A DNA stretch of 64,000 nucleotides, from positions 186,001 through 250,000 of the forward strand of contig NZ_RJUO01000002.1 of assembly GCF_003752365.1 (NCBI RefSeq), in the 5' to 3' direction. Each line of letters starts with the position of its first letter. Positions within the stretch are counted from its first letter, which is position 1. This DNA comes from Frondihabitans sp. PhB188 (GTDB lineage Bacteria > Actinomycetota > Actinomycetes > Actinomycetales > Microbacteriaceae). The notes under the pieces were generated by a model. That model saw nothing but the letters and a program-made list of their open reading frames with translations, searched no databases and was not told where the DNA came from. Below are positions 43,796 through 51,793 of this stretch, one piece after another. Both the position numbers and the translations under genes were made by a program.

Positions 43796-45332
43796 GCTGG
43801 GGAACCTCTCGTGTCCACGTGATGGCGTGGGCGAACTCGTCGGATGGGAAGGGGAAGTCGGCCCGGTAGTGGGCGCCGCGCGACTCCTCGCGGGCGAGGG
43901 CTCCGGCCAGCACGAGGCGGGCCACGTCGAGCAGGTTCGTCGTCTCAGGATCATCGGTCGGCGCTGTGGCACCCGCGAGGGTCTCGGCGGCGGCGAGCAT
44001 CGTCTCTCCTGACCGCTCGACGCCGGCAGCCGACCACATGAGGTGCTGAAGATCCGGGCGCAGGAACTCGCGCCCGCCCCCGCCTTCCGCACCGGTCGGG
44101 GCGGGCCCGGGTGCCTCCACCTCGCGTTCCTGCGTCGTCGGAATCTCGTCGGCCACGATGGCCTCGATCGCGCGCCAGCCGAAGACCGCGGCCTCGAGCA
44201 GCGAGTTCGAGGCGAGTCGGTTGGCCCCGTGAACGCCGGTCGAGGCCACCTCGCCGACCGCGTAGAGGCCGGGGAGCGACGTACGCCCGCCGAGATCGGT
44301 CGAGATGCCGCCCATGAAGTAGTGCGCGGCGGGCGTGACCGGGATCGGCTCGGCGGCCCAGTCGAGTCCGGCGGCGCGCGTCGCCCGCGTGATGGTCGGG
44401 AAGCGCTTCTCGAGCGTCTCGCGGCCGAGAGCGGTGGCGTCCAGGTGGACGGGGAGTCCTGCCTGCAGGGCCATCTGCCGGGCGATGCCGCGCGCCACGA
44501 CGTCGCGCGGGGCGAGCTCGGCGCGACGATCCACGCCGGTCATGAAGCGTCGGCCGGCGGCGTCGAGGAGCACGGCGCCCTCGCCTCGGACGGCTTCCGA
44601 GATCAGGAAGCTGCCCGGCACAGCCAGCGCCGTGGGATGGAACTGGTAGAACTCGAGGTCGTCGACGCGCGCACCGGCACGCCAGGCGGCTGCCAGGCCG
44701 TCGGCCGTCGCGCCCGCCGGGTTCGTCGTGAACTCGAAGAGCTGCCCGGCGCCACCCGTGGCGAGCACGACCGCGTCGGCGCGAATCTCCAGCGGCTCCG
44801 TGCCCTCGCCGACACGAGCCATGAGCCCGGCGACGCGAGGTTCTCCGTCGGCGGTGATCAGGAGGTCCGTGACGAATGCGTGCTCGACGACCTCTACCCG
44901 CGATGCCGCAAGCCGCGCGATCAGGGCCAGGACGATCGCCCTGCCGGTCGCGTCGCCGCCGGCGTGGAGGACGCGCGCGCGGCTGTGCGCCGCCTCGAGA
45001 CCCCGGGAGAATCCTGATTCGTCGCCGTCGAAGCGAACGCCCCAGCGGACCAGGTCGGCGATTCGAAGGGGACCGTCGCCGCACAGAGCCTCGACGGCGG
45101 CGAGCACCGACAGTCCGGCACCGGCGGCCAGGGTGTCCTCGACGTGCAGCTCGACGGTGTCGTCATCGAAGACTGCCGCGGCGATTCCTCCCTGCGCATA
45201 GCGGGAGTTGCTCTCGTCGAGCGCGCCCTTGGTCAGGAGCGTGACGCTGTGGCCCAGTGCGTCGGCGTGGAGTGCCGCCGTGAGACCGCCGAGCCCCGAC
45301 CCGACGACGACGATGTTCCTGAGTTCGGCCAT
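43785..45332 (-). CDS. nadB: L-aspartate oxidase
   Basis: 515 residues, succinate dehydrogenase/fumarate reductase flavoprotein fold. Visible are the dinucleotide motif VVVGSGLGGLTAALHA, SRYAQGGIAAA, HSRARVLHAGGDATGRAIV, the active-site segment EFYQFHPTALA and Arg in SEAVRGEGAVL, PAAHYFMGGISTDLGGRTSLPGLYAVGEVASTGVHGANRLASNSLLEA for FAD binding. It oxidises aspartate to iminoaspartate for NadA. The C-terminal part (about 415-440) contains a low-complexity GAEGGGGREFLRP insert coded partly by an exact copy of the dispersed 15-bp word (44056-44070). One base separates its start from the nadA stop. Confidence 0.96.
   Translation of the reverse strand: MAELRNIVVVGSGLGGLTAALHADALGHSVTLLTKGALDESNSRYAQGGIAAAVFDDDTVELHVEDTLAAGAGLSVLAAVEALCGDGPLRIADLVRWGVRFDGDESGFSRGLEAAHSRARVLHAGGDATGRAIVLALIARLAASRVEVVEHAFVTDLLITADGEPRVAGLMARVGEGTEPLEIRADAVVLATGGAGQLFEFTTNPAGATADGLAAAWRAGARVDDLEFYQFHPTALAVPGSFLISEAVRGEGAVLLDAAGRRFMTGVDRRAELAPRDVVARGIARQMALQAGLPVHLDATALGRETLEKRFPTITRATRAAGLDWAAEPIPVTPAAHYFMGGISTDLGGRTSLPGLYAVGEVASTGVHGANRLASNSLLEAAVFGWRAIEAIVADEIPTTQEREVEAPGPAPTGAEGGGGREFLRPDLQHLMWSAAGVERSGETMLAAAETLAGATAPTDDPETTNLLDVARLVLAGALAREESRGAHYRADFPFPSDEFAHAITWTREVPQHAH
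44056..44070 (+). repeat. Exact copy of the dispersed 15-bp word inside nadB
   Basis: GGGCGCAGGAACTCG on the plus strand reads REFLRP in the nadB frame, in a Gly-rich linker that does not belong to the flavoprotein core. The insert looks tolerated rather than functional. Confidence 0.75.
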
Positions 45333-45333
45333 G

Positions 45334-46644
45334 TCAGACCGAGACCGTGTGGTTCGGCTTGGCGGCGAGCATCCGCTCCAGCGCGACGCGGGCGGGCTCG
45401 GCGACGTCGTCAGAGACCTGAATTCGGTTGAGCACCTCGGCGGGCCGGTCGGCCGTGCCGATCAGCGCCTCGAGTGCCCAGGCGATGTAGCCGGGGTGGA
45501 TTCGGTACATCGTCGAGCACGGGCAGACGACCGAGTCGAGGCAGAAGATCGTGTGCTGCGGGTACTGCTGTGCCAGACGCTGGACCAGATTGATCTCGGT
45601 GCCGATCGCGAAGGTCGAACCGGCGGGAGCCGCCTCGATGGCCTTCACGATGAAGTCGGTCGAACCGTACGAGTCGGCGGCGTCGACGACGAGCATCGGG
45701 CACTCGGGGTGCACGATGACCTGCACGTCGGGGTGCTCGGCGCGGGCCTGCTCGATCTGGGCGACGGTGAAGCGCTTGTGCACAGAGCAGAAGCCGTTCC
45801 AGAGGATTACCTTCGCGTCGTCGAGTTCCTGAGATGTCGACCCGCCGAGCGGTTTGCGAGGGTTCCACAGGGGCATGCTCTCGAGCGGGATGCCCATGGC
45901 CTTGGCAGTGTTGCGGCCGAGGTGCTGGTCGGGGAAGAACAGCACGCGGCGGCCCCGGGCGAAAGCCCATTCGAGAACGGTCTCGGCGTTCGACGAGGTG
46001 CAGACGATCCCGCCGTGACGGCCGCAGAAGCCCTTGAGGTCGGCGGCCGAGTTCATGTAGGTGACCGGGATGACCGGAACTCGTCCTGATTCGTCGACGG
46101 CCGTCATGTCGCCGTAGATGCCCTCGAGCTGCTCCCAGGCCGCCTCGACGCTGTCGATGTCGGCCATGTCGGCCATCGAGCAACCAGCCGCGAGGTTCGG
46201 CAGGATGACCGCCTGCTCGGGCGTCGAGAGGAGGTCGGCGGTCTCCGCCATGAAGTGCACGCCGCAGAAGACGATCGCCTCGGCATTGGGCGACGCCTTG
46301 GCCTTCACCGCGAGCTGAAACGAGTCGCCCACGTAGTCGGCGTACTGCACGACCTCGTCGCGCTGATAGAAGTGGCCGAGCATCAGGACGCGGTCGCCGA
46401 GGATCTCCTTCGCCGCGAGGATGCGGCGGTGCAGCTCGTCGGCCGACGCCTCGCGGTACTCGGCCGGTATCTCGCCCTGGAGCGGCGAGCGCGCCGGGAT
46501 CGCGTCGAACATCGACGAGCCGGGGCCGTACGAGGGCACACCCGTGTCGAACGCCCACGGCGCCTCGCGGAGGTCGGTGGTGCAGACGGCGCCGGGGGCC
46601 TCACCGTTGGTGATGCGGCGGATCGTGGTGTCGACGGAGGTCAT
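45334..46644 (-). CDS. nadA: Quinolinate synthase A
   Basis: 436 residues, long actinobacterial/Bacillus-type NadA with three similar domains. Conserved parts are VLMLGHFYQRDEVVQYADYVGDSFQLAV, IVFCGVHFMAETADLL, LPNLAAGCSMADMAD, and the three cluster cysteine regions (AAGCSMAD, NGFCSVHKRF, and SVVCPCSTMYRI). HPECPM is also present. It condenses iminoaspartate with dihydroxyacetone phosphate using a 4Fe-4S cluster. It follows nrtR by 72 bases; GAAAG lies before the ATG. An AGTC-N4-GACT dyad (46663-46674) in that gap may be a second control site. Confidence 0.96.
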   Translation of the reverse strand: MTSVDTTIRRITNGEAPGAVCTTDLREAPWAFDTGVPSYGPGSSMFDAIPARSPLQGEIPAEYREASADELHRRILAAKEILGDRVLMLGHFYQRDEVVQYADYVGDSFQLAVKAKASPNAEAIVFCGVHFMAETADLLSTPEQAVILPNLAAGCSMADMADIDSVEAAWEQLEGIYGDMTAVDESGRVPVIPVTYMNSAADLKGFCGRHGGIVCTSSNAETVLEWAFARGRRVLFFPDQHLGRNTAKAMGIPLESMPLWNPRKPLGGSTSQELDDAKVILWNGFCSVHKRFTVAQIEQARAEHPDVQVIVHPECPMLVVDAADSYGSTDFIVKAIEAAPAGSTFAIGTEINLVQRLAQQYPQHTIFCLDSVVCPCSTMYRIHPGYIAWALEALIGTADRPAEVLNRIQVSDDVAEPARVALERMLAAKPNHTVSV

Positions 46645-46716
46645 GGTGCGGCTTTCTTCGATAGTCGGATGACTGGGGTGTGCGCTGCGTCAGGAAGGAG
46701 GTCCGGCGCTCGGGTC

Positions 46717-47433
46717 TCAGGTGCGCCCGAGCGGATTGGGGTCGACGAGGTCGACTGCGTGGTTGTAGCGATAGAGGCGCGGGGGCCGGTGCGGGGTGCC
46801 GGTCAGGAACTCCCCCGTCGGCACGACGGAGTCGCTCGACTCGACCATGCGGCGGAAGTTGGCCGGGTCGAGCTCGCGTCCGAGCACCGCCTCGTGCACC
46901 TCGCGCAGGCCGGCGAGCGTGAAGGTGTCGCCGATGAAGGCGTGGGCGATCCGGCTGTACTCCATCTTCGTGCGGAGCCGCCAGAGGGCGTAGTCGACGA
47001 TCGTCCGGTGGTCGAAGGCGAGTTCAGGAAGGTCGTCCGCGTCGAACCAGCACACGTTCGGGTCGCTCTGCACGAGCGCCGTGGTCGCATCGTCGGCCGC
47101 GTTGGCCCGAGACACGAGTGCCCAGTACACGATCGACACCACGCGCTCGGCCAGAGACCGGCCTCGCGCGCCGAACGCGTAGAGCTGCTCTAGATAGGTC
47201 GGCGACAGCGCCGTCGTCGTCACGAGGTGGCGACGGGCCGCGTCGGCCAGGTCCTCGTCGGCCGCGAGCGGGCCACCCGGCAGGGCCCAACGACCGCGGT
47301 AGGGCTCCCGGATCCGGCGCACCAGCGGGATATGCAGAGCCATGCGCCCCGTCGAGTCGGACGGCATCAGCGAGAAGACCACCGTCGAGACCGCGAGCGC
47401 AGGAGACATGCTCGCCAGCGTGGAATCGCTCAC
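46717..47433 (-). CDS. nrtR: NrtR-type Nudix-related transcriptional regulator of NAD biosynthesis
   Basis: 238 residues. The N-terminal Nudix-like domain (about 10-150) contains RWALPGGPLAADEDLADAARRHL but not an intact Nudix box (the R-E-x-x-E-E core is missing), as in NrtR proteins that sense rather than hydrolyse. The C-terminal winged helix (about 160-235) reads RTKMEYSRIAHAFIGDTFTLAGLREVHEAVLGRELDPANFRRMV, the NrtR DNA-binding signature. It precedes nadA-nadB-nadC and a 21-bp dyad lies 40 bases upstream of its start. ADP-ribose is the known effector in the family. GTG 47433 follows AAGGGG at about seven bases. Confidence 0.9.
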   Translation of the reverse strand: MSDSTLASMSPALAVSTVVFSLMPSDSTGRMALHIPLVRRIREPYRGRWALPGGPLAADEDLADAARRHLVTTTALSPTYLEQLYAFGARGRSLAERVVSIVYWALVSRANAADDATTALVQSDPNVCWFDADDLPELAFDHRTIVDYALWRLRTKMEYSRIAHAFIGDTFTLAGLREVHEAVLGRELDPANFRRMVESSDSVVPTGEFLTGTPHRPPRLYRYNHAVDLVDPNPLGRT

Positions 47434-47472
47434 ATTGTCACCCCTTGCCGGCCCTCGCAGTTAATGTCTACC

Positions 47473-47493
47473 TGACTCTAACCCTTAAAGTCA
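47473..47493. promoter_or_regulatory. 21-bp dyad upstream of nrtR, probable NrtR operator
   Basis: TGACT-C-TAA-CCC-TTA-A-AGTCA is symmetric at all but one pair (C against A at position 6/16). It lies 40 bases upstream of the nrtR start and 44 bases upstream of the divergent esterase start, so both genes could be under its control. Confidence 0.65.
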
Positions 47494-47536
47494 CCACGAC
47501 CCACTACTTTCTCCCGATCTGGCTAGGCTCGGGCCC

Positions 47537-48415
47537 ATGTCGGTTCTCCTGAGCGCCACCCGCCGCCTTCTCGTCCTGCGGGGGCGGAGCACGGCCGACG
47601 CCGAGACGCTCCGCCGCGCGATCGACAACCGCGGCACCGCCGCCCCGATCCCCGCAGGCCTCCGCAAGGTCGCGTCCGTGACCGAGGAGCTCGTCGCCGG
47701 CCACCGGCTCGTCACGCTCACTCCCCTGTCGAACCCGTCGGGAGCGCACCTCGTCTACACGCACGGCGGCTGCTACGTCTTCCCCCTCGTCGGGCCGCAC
47801 TGGGGCATCCTGGCCGGGCTCATCGCCCGCACCGGCGTGAGCGTGAGCGTCCCCCTCTACGGGCTCGCGCCGGAGTTCACCGCGGTCGACGCCTATCCGT
47901 TCCTGAACGAGGTTGCCGAGCGGGCACGCGACGTTCACGGCGACCGCGTCTTCCTCGGCGGCGACTCCGCGGGTGCCGGCCTGGCGCTCGGCCAGGCCAT
48001 GGCCCAACGCGACGCCGGACTCCCTCCGGCGCGCGGCGTCGTCCTGATCTCCCCCTGGGTCGACGTGACCATGTCGAATCCCCGGGTGCAGGAACTCGCC
48101 CCGCTCGACCACATGCTCGCCCCCGCCGGGCTGATGGAGGCCGGCCGACTCTGGGCTGGGGGCCTCGACCTGCGCGACCCGCGCGTCAGCCCCCTCTACG
48201 GCGACCTCTCAGGACTTCCGCCCGTGCACACCTACCAGGGCGACCGCGACGTGTTCCTCGCCGACGCAGAGCTCCTGACTCGCGGCATCCGCGACGCCGG
48301 TGGCGAGGCCGAGCTGAGGATCACGCGCGGCGGCTTCCACGACTTTCCGGGCGCACCGTGGCTCCCGGAGGCACGGCTCGCCCTGGATCGGATCGCCGAC
48401 GTCCTGAGGTCGTGA
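47537..48415 (+). CDS. Alpha/beta hydrolase, hormone-sensitive-lipase type esterase
   Basis: 292 residues. The oxyanion motif is HGG (76-78) in VYTHGGCY, the nucleophile is Ser144 in GGDSAGAGLAL, the Asp lies in YQGDRDVFLADAE and the His in GGFHDFPGAP. This set defines the HSL (GDXG) family IV of esterases, cytosolic enzymes acting on short acyl esters. TAGGCT ends seven bases before ATG 47537, a likely leaderless start. It is divergent from nrtR but no functional tie to NAD metabolism is known. Substrate unknown. Confidence 0.9.
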   Translation: MSVLLSATRRLLVLRGRSTADAETLRRAIDNRGTAAPIPAGLRKVASVTEELVAGHRLVTLTPLSNPSGAHLVYTHGGCYVFPLVGPHWGILAGLIARTGVSVSVPLYGLAPEFTAVDAYPFLNEVAERARDVHGDRVFLGGDSAGAGLALGQAMAQRDAGLPPARGVVLISPWVDVTMSNPRVQELAPLDHMLAPAGLMEAGRLWAGGLDLRDPRVSPLYGDLSGLPPVHTYQGDRDVFLADAELLTRGIRDAGGEAELRITRGGFHDFPGAPWLPEARLALDRIADVLRS

Positions 48416-48445
48416 CCCGACCCCTGACTTCGGCGACCCGCTCAG

Positions 48446-48451
48446 TAGGGT
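48446..48451 (+). promoter_or_regulatory. -10 hexamer of the leaderless aroE gene
   Basis: TAGGGT ends six bases before ATG 48458, with no ribosome binding site. Confidence 0.5.
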
Positions 48452-48457
48452 TGTCGC

Positions 48458-49315
48458 ATGCGTCTCGCCGTCCTCGGCTCCCCCATCGAGCACTCCCTCT
48501 CGCCCACCCTGCAGTCGACGGCGTACCGCCTCCTCGGGCTCGACCACGAGTACGGACGGCGCGAGGTGGCGTCGGGCGAGCTCCCTGACCTCCTGAACTC
48601 GCTCGACGACTCCTGGCTGGGTCTCAGCCTGACCATGCCGCTCAAGCGCGAGGTCGTCGCGATGCTCAACTCGGCGTCGCCACTGGTCCGACAGCTGGGT
48701 GTCGCGAACACGGTCGTCTTCTCAGGCACGGGGGCGGGCCGCACGATGGCCGGGCACAACACCGACGTCGACGGCATCACGCGCGCGATCTCGGAGGCGC
48801 ACGAGGGGCGGCACGAGCGCGTGGCGATCCTCGGCGGAGGTGCGACGGCCGTCTCGGCGCTGACAGCGGCCCACGAGCTCGGGGCGCGCTCGGTGTCGGC
48901 GTTCCTGCGCGATCCCTCCAAGGCGCAGGAACTCGAGGCGGTCGCCTCGGCCCTCGACATCGCGTTCGCCGTCGACTCGCTGTCGAGCGCTCCCGCGAGC
49001 GGGCCCCACGATTTCGTCATCAGCACTCTCCCCGGCGGGGTTCCGCTTCCGGAGATGACGCCGTCGTCGCCCGATGCCGTCCTGCTCGACGTCGCCTACG
49101 ACCCCTGGCCGAGCCCCCTCGCCTCGGCCTGGCGGGCCTCGGGCGCCACCGCCGTCAGCGGGCTCGACATGCTCGTGGAACAGGCGATCGGGCAGATCCG
49201 TCTCTTCACGGGACGGGCTCAGGACGAACCCCTCGATGGCGAGACGGGAATCAGGCAGGCCATGCGGGAGTCCGTAGGGCTTGCACCATCGGCCGCCGGT
49301 AGCCTCGACTTGTGA
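48458..49315 (+). CDS. aroE: Shikimate dehydrogenase family protein
   Basis: 285 residues. The substrate domain (about 1-100) has the GSPIEHSLSPTLQSTAY signature and GLSLTMPLKREVV with the catalytic Lys (residue 64 region), plus VANTVVF and GHNTDVDGI with the catalytic Asp. The NADP domain (about 105-245) has ILGGGATAVSALTAAHELG, and GLDMLVEQAIGQIRLFTG ends the fold. It interconverts 3-dehydroshikimate and shikimate. It is directly coupled to aroD by a four-base overlap. A quinate/shikimate catabolic role is possible but the sequence alone does not decide it. Confidence 0.92.
   Translation: MRLAVLGSPIEHSLSPTLQSTAYRLLGLDHEYGRREVASGELPDLLNSLDDSWLGLSLTMPLKREVVAMLNSASPLVRQLGVANTVVFSGTGAGRTMAGHNTDVDGITRAISEAHEGRHERVAILGGGATAVSALTAAHELGARSVSAFLRDPSKAQELEAVASALDIAFAVDSLSSAPASGPHDFVISTLPGGVPLPEMTPSSPDAVLLDVAYDPWPSPLASAWRASGATAVSGLDMLVEQAIGQIRLFTGRAQDEPLDGETGIRQAMRESVGLAPSAAGSLDL
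49300..49305 (+). promoter_or_regulatory. -10-like hexamer before the aroD start, inside aroE
   Basis: TAGCCT ends six bases before GTG 49312 and lies within the aroE 3' end. aroD could be both coupled to aroE and transcribed alone as a leaderless mRNA. Confidence 0.35.
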
Positions 49316-50091
49316 CCGAGACCTTCCGCCCCGCGTCCCTCCGAGGCTTGATGCTGGGCGCCGGCGCACCCAAGATCATCGTCCCGATCGTCGGCGCGAG
49401 CCTCGACGCGGTGCGCACGACCGTGGGCGGGCTCGCCCGCGACGACTACGACCTCGTCGAGCTGCGCGTCGACCACTTCGACGACGTCGAGCACCACACG
49501 GAGGTGCTCGAGCTCCTCGAGACGCTGCGCGAAGAGCTGCCTGACGACGTCCCGGTGCTGTTCACGTTCCGCTCGAAGCCAGAGGGCGGGGCACGCGACA
49601 TCGATGCCCGCGACTACGAGTCGCTCCTCCGTCTCGCAATCCACTCCGGACTCGTCGACGCGGTCGACGTCGAGATGTTCACCGAGCTCGGATCGCTCGA
49701 GCGCCTGGTCAACGGCGCTCACGAGGCCGGAGTCGCCGTGATCATGTCGTCGCACGACTTCGAGCGCACGCCGCCGGTCGCGCAGATCGTCGCGCGGCTC
49801 ACGCTCCAGCAGGATCTCGGAGCGGACGTGGTCAAGGTCGCCGTCATGCCCAATTCTCCTGGCGACGTCCTGACCCTGCTGCAGGCGACCGCGGAGTTCA
49901 CCTCGACCAGAGCCGTGCGCCCGGCGATCACCATGTCGATGGGGCCGCTCGGTGTCGTCAGCCGCCTCGCCGGCGAGACCTTCGGATCGTGCGCGACGTT
50001 CGGTTCGGCCGGCACCGCGAGCGCGCCCGGCCAGGTCGACGCGCATGAGCTGCGCGGCGTGCTCCAGCTGGTCCACGCGGCGCAGGGCTGA
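49312..50091 (+). CDS. aroD: Type I 3-dehydroquinate dehydratase
   Basis: 259 residues, (beta/alpha)8 class I aldolase-like fold. ELRVDHF and FTFRSKPEGG mark the substrate arginines, His148 in MSSHDF is the general base, Lys175 in VKVAVMP forms the Schiff base, and ITMSMGPLGVVSRLAGETFGSCATFG closes the site. It dehydrates 3-dehydroquinate to 3-dehydroshikimate. Many actinobacteria instead use the unrelated type II AroQ, so a type I enzyme paired with aroE suggests a peripheral quinate route or a replaced biosynthetic gene. GTG 49312 overlaps the aroE stop (GTGA). Confidence 0.93.
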   Translation: MTETFRPASLRGLMLGAGAPKIIVPIVGASLDAVRTTVGGLARDDYDLVELRVDHFDDVEHHTEVLELLETLREELPDDVPVLFTFRSKPEGGARDIDARDYESLLRLAIHSGLVDAVDVEMFTELGSLERLVNGAHEAGVAVIMSSHDFERTPPVAQIVARLTLQQDLGADVVKVAVMPNSPGDVLTLLQATAEFTSTRAVRPAITMSMGPLGVVSRLAGETFGSCATFGSAGTASAPGQVDAHELRGVLQLVHAAQG

Positions 50092-50114
50092 CCTGCGGCC
50101 GCGCTCGCGCGGAG

Positions 50115-50167
50115 GTGCGGTGCGGTTGCGGTGCGGTGCGCTTGCGGTGCGGTGCGATGCGGTGCGG
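50115..50167 (+). repeat. Degenerate GCGGT simple repeat
   Basis: About ten units of TGCGG(T) and variants run without a gene downstream of aroD. The 223-bp spacer at 50092-50314 holds no recognised gene. Confidence 0.7.
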
Positions 50168-50314
50168 CCTCGCTGCGGCGGCGGTGCGCGCAACTCAGGC
50201 GATCTGCTCCCGCAACCGCGTTGATCCGCGCGCTGCCGACCCTAACGCGCCCGTTTTCCTGAATAAGGGCGCAATTCCATTGCCCGCAGGCGATCACCGT
50301 GCAACTATCTACGC

Positions 50315-50692
50315 ATGCTCGAAGATTCGCAGGTGATCCCCGACGAAGCGGCCGCACTCGACGACGACATCACGGACGACACCTTCGTGGAGGTCGCGGT
50401 CGAGGTGTTCGCGATGCTCGCCGATGCGACACGGGTGCGGCTCGTCCTCGCGCTCGACTCAGGAGAGCTGTCGGTCAACGCCCTCGCCGAGCGGGTGGGC
50501 AAGTCGCCCACCGCGGTCTCGCAGCACCTCGCGAAACTCAGGATGGCGCGCATGGTCTCGACCCGTCAGAACGGCAACCGCGTGTTCTACCGGCTCGTCG
50601 ACACGCACGTCTCGAAGCTGGTCCAGGACGCCATCCATCAGGCCGAGCACACGGTGGGCGCCCCGATCCGGCACCACCACGGGGAGGGCTGA
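50315..50692 (+). CDS. ArsR/SmtB-family metal sensor repressor
   Basis: 125 residues with the winged helix core FAMLADATRVRLVLALDSGELSVNALAERVGKSPTAVSQHLAKLRMARMVSTRQNGNRVFYRL. The C-terminal helix carries DTHVSKLVQDAIHQAEH, close to the alpha-5 zinc site of CzrA/NmtR sensors (Asp, His, then His), though the CzrA His97 position is Gln. HHHGEG ends the protein. No Cys is present, so it is not an As or Cd thiolate sensor. It most likely represses the CDF exporter gene it overlaps by one base (TGATG). AACTAT six bases before the ATG may be a -10 box. Confidence 0.9.
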   Translation: MLEDSQVIPDEAAALDDDITDDTFVEVAVEVFAMLADATRVRLVLALDSGELSVNALAERVGKSPTAVSQHLAKLRMARMVSTRQNGNRVFYRLVDTHVSKLVQDAIHQAEHTVGAPIRHHHGEG

Positions 50693-51600
50693 TGTCGCAC
50701 GACCACGGGGCGGCGACGTCGTCCCGCACCCGCTTGTCGATCGCCCTGGCGATCACGTCGGTCATCCTGATCGCCGAGGTCGTCGGAGCCGTCACCACCG
50801 ACAGCCTCGCGCTGCTCGTCGACGCCGGCCACATGCTGACCGACGTCGCGGGGCTCACCGCGGCGCTCGTCGCCGCGGGGCTCATGTCCCGTCCGGCGAC
50901 ATCGGCCCGCACCTGGGGCTATCGCCGCGCCGAGGTACTCGCCGCGCTGGGCCAGGCCGCCGTGCTGCTGGCCGTCGGCATCTACGCGCTGGTCGAGGGC
51001 GTGCAGCGACTGCTCGCCCCGCCCGAGGTGCCGTCGTCGTCGCTTCTGATCTTCGGGATCATCGGCCTCGTCGGCAACGTCGCCTCTCTCGCCGTCCTGT
51101 CGTCGTCCCGTGGCGAGAACCTGAATCTGCGCGCGGCCTTCCTGGAGGTCCTGAACGACGCCCTCGGCTCGGTCGCCGTCATCGCCGCTGCCATCCTGAT
51201 CTCGCTAACCGGCTGGACCCGCGCCGACGTGATCGCCGGCATGCTCATCGCCGTCCTGATCATCCCCCGCACCGTCGGTCTCCTCCGCGAGACCACGGGC
51301 GTCCTGCTCGAGTCGACACCGCGTGGTCTCGACCTCGAAGCCGTCCGCACGCACATGCTCGAGCTGCCGCATGTCCGCGGCGTCCACGACCTCCACGCGT
51401 CGCAGATCGCGACGGGCCTGCCCATCCTGAGCGCGCACGTCGTCGTCGAGCAGGGCTGCTTCGAAGACGGGCACGCGCCCCGAATCCTCGACGACCTCCA
51501 ATCGTGCGTGCTGGAGCACTTCAGCGTCCAGATCGAGCACTCCACCTTCCAGCTCGAGCCGGTCGCGCACCAGGCGCACGAGCACGTCGACCACGCCTAG
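50692..51600 (+). CDS. CDF-family zinc/divalent cation efflux protein (CzcD/ZitB-like)
   Basis: 302 residues with six membrane spans (about 15-210). TM2 holds the metal site SLALLVDAGHMLTDVAG (Asp and the H-x-x-x-D motif) and TM5 the second pair EVLNDALGSVAVI, with Asn in place of the His found in many zinc-selective members. The C-terminal cytosolic domain (about 215-302) has the usual alpha/beta ferredoxin-like regulatory fold and a His-rich end HQAHEHVDHA. The start, MSHDHGAATS, follows GGGGAGGG. It exports Zn2+ or a similar ion in exchange for protons. Coupled to arsR. Confidence 0.92.
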   Translation: MSHDHGAATSSRTRLSIALAITSVILIAEVVGAVTTDSLALLVDAGHMLTDVAGLTAALVAAGLMSRPATSARTWGYRRAEVLAALGQAAVLLAVGIYALVEGVQRLLAPPEVPSSSLLIFGIIGLVGNVASLAVLSSSRGENLNLRAAFLEVLNDALGSVAVIAAAILISLTGWTRADVIAGMLIAVLIIPRTVGLLRETTGVLLESTPRGLDLEAVRTHMLELPHVRGVHDLHASQIATGLPILSAHVVVEQGCFEDGHAPRILDDLQSCVLEHFSVQIEHSTFQLEPVAHQAHEHVDHA

Positions 51601-51636
51601 GCGGGCGGCGCGTACTCAGGCGATCTGAGCAAGCCA

Positions 51637-51651
51637 GGGCGCAGGAACTCG
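51637..51651 (+). repeat. Single exact copy of the dispersed 15-bp word
   Basis: GGGCGCAGGAACTCG lies 37 bases after the CDF stop. No facing copy is near, so it is unlikely to act as a hairpin here. Confidence 0.8.
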
Positions 51652-51705
51652 GGTCCCGCGCCCCGCCGGCGACAACCCTCCTGAGCAGCCCCCGGACCGC
51701 CGGGG

Positions 51706-51742
51706 TTATCCCCACCTTCGCCGCCCGGAGAAGTTATCCACA
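51706..51742 (+). promoter_or_regulatory. Two DnaA-box-like nonamers before a DUF559 gene
   Basis: TTATCCCCA (51706-51714, one change) and TTATCCACA (51734-51742, exact consensus) lie 28 bases apart in the same orientation. There is no dnaA, dnaN or AT-rich unwinding element, so this is not an origin; they could be DnaA-titration sites or coincidence. Confidence 0.4.
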
Positions 51743-51793
51743 GATCCGCCGACGATGCTCCACGGCGCCGTCACGGTCGCGAACCTTGTCGGC

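Noticed and set aside
51706-51742. DnaA boxes considered as a replication origin
   Set aside because: Only two boxes, no AT-rich unwinding region and no dnaA, dnaN, parA or rpmH genes in the window.
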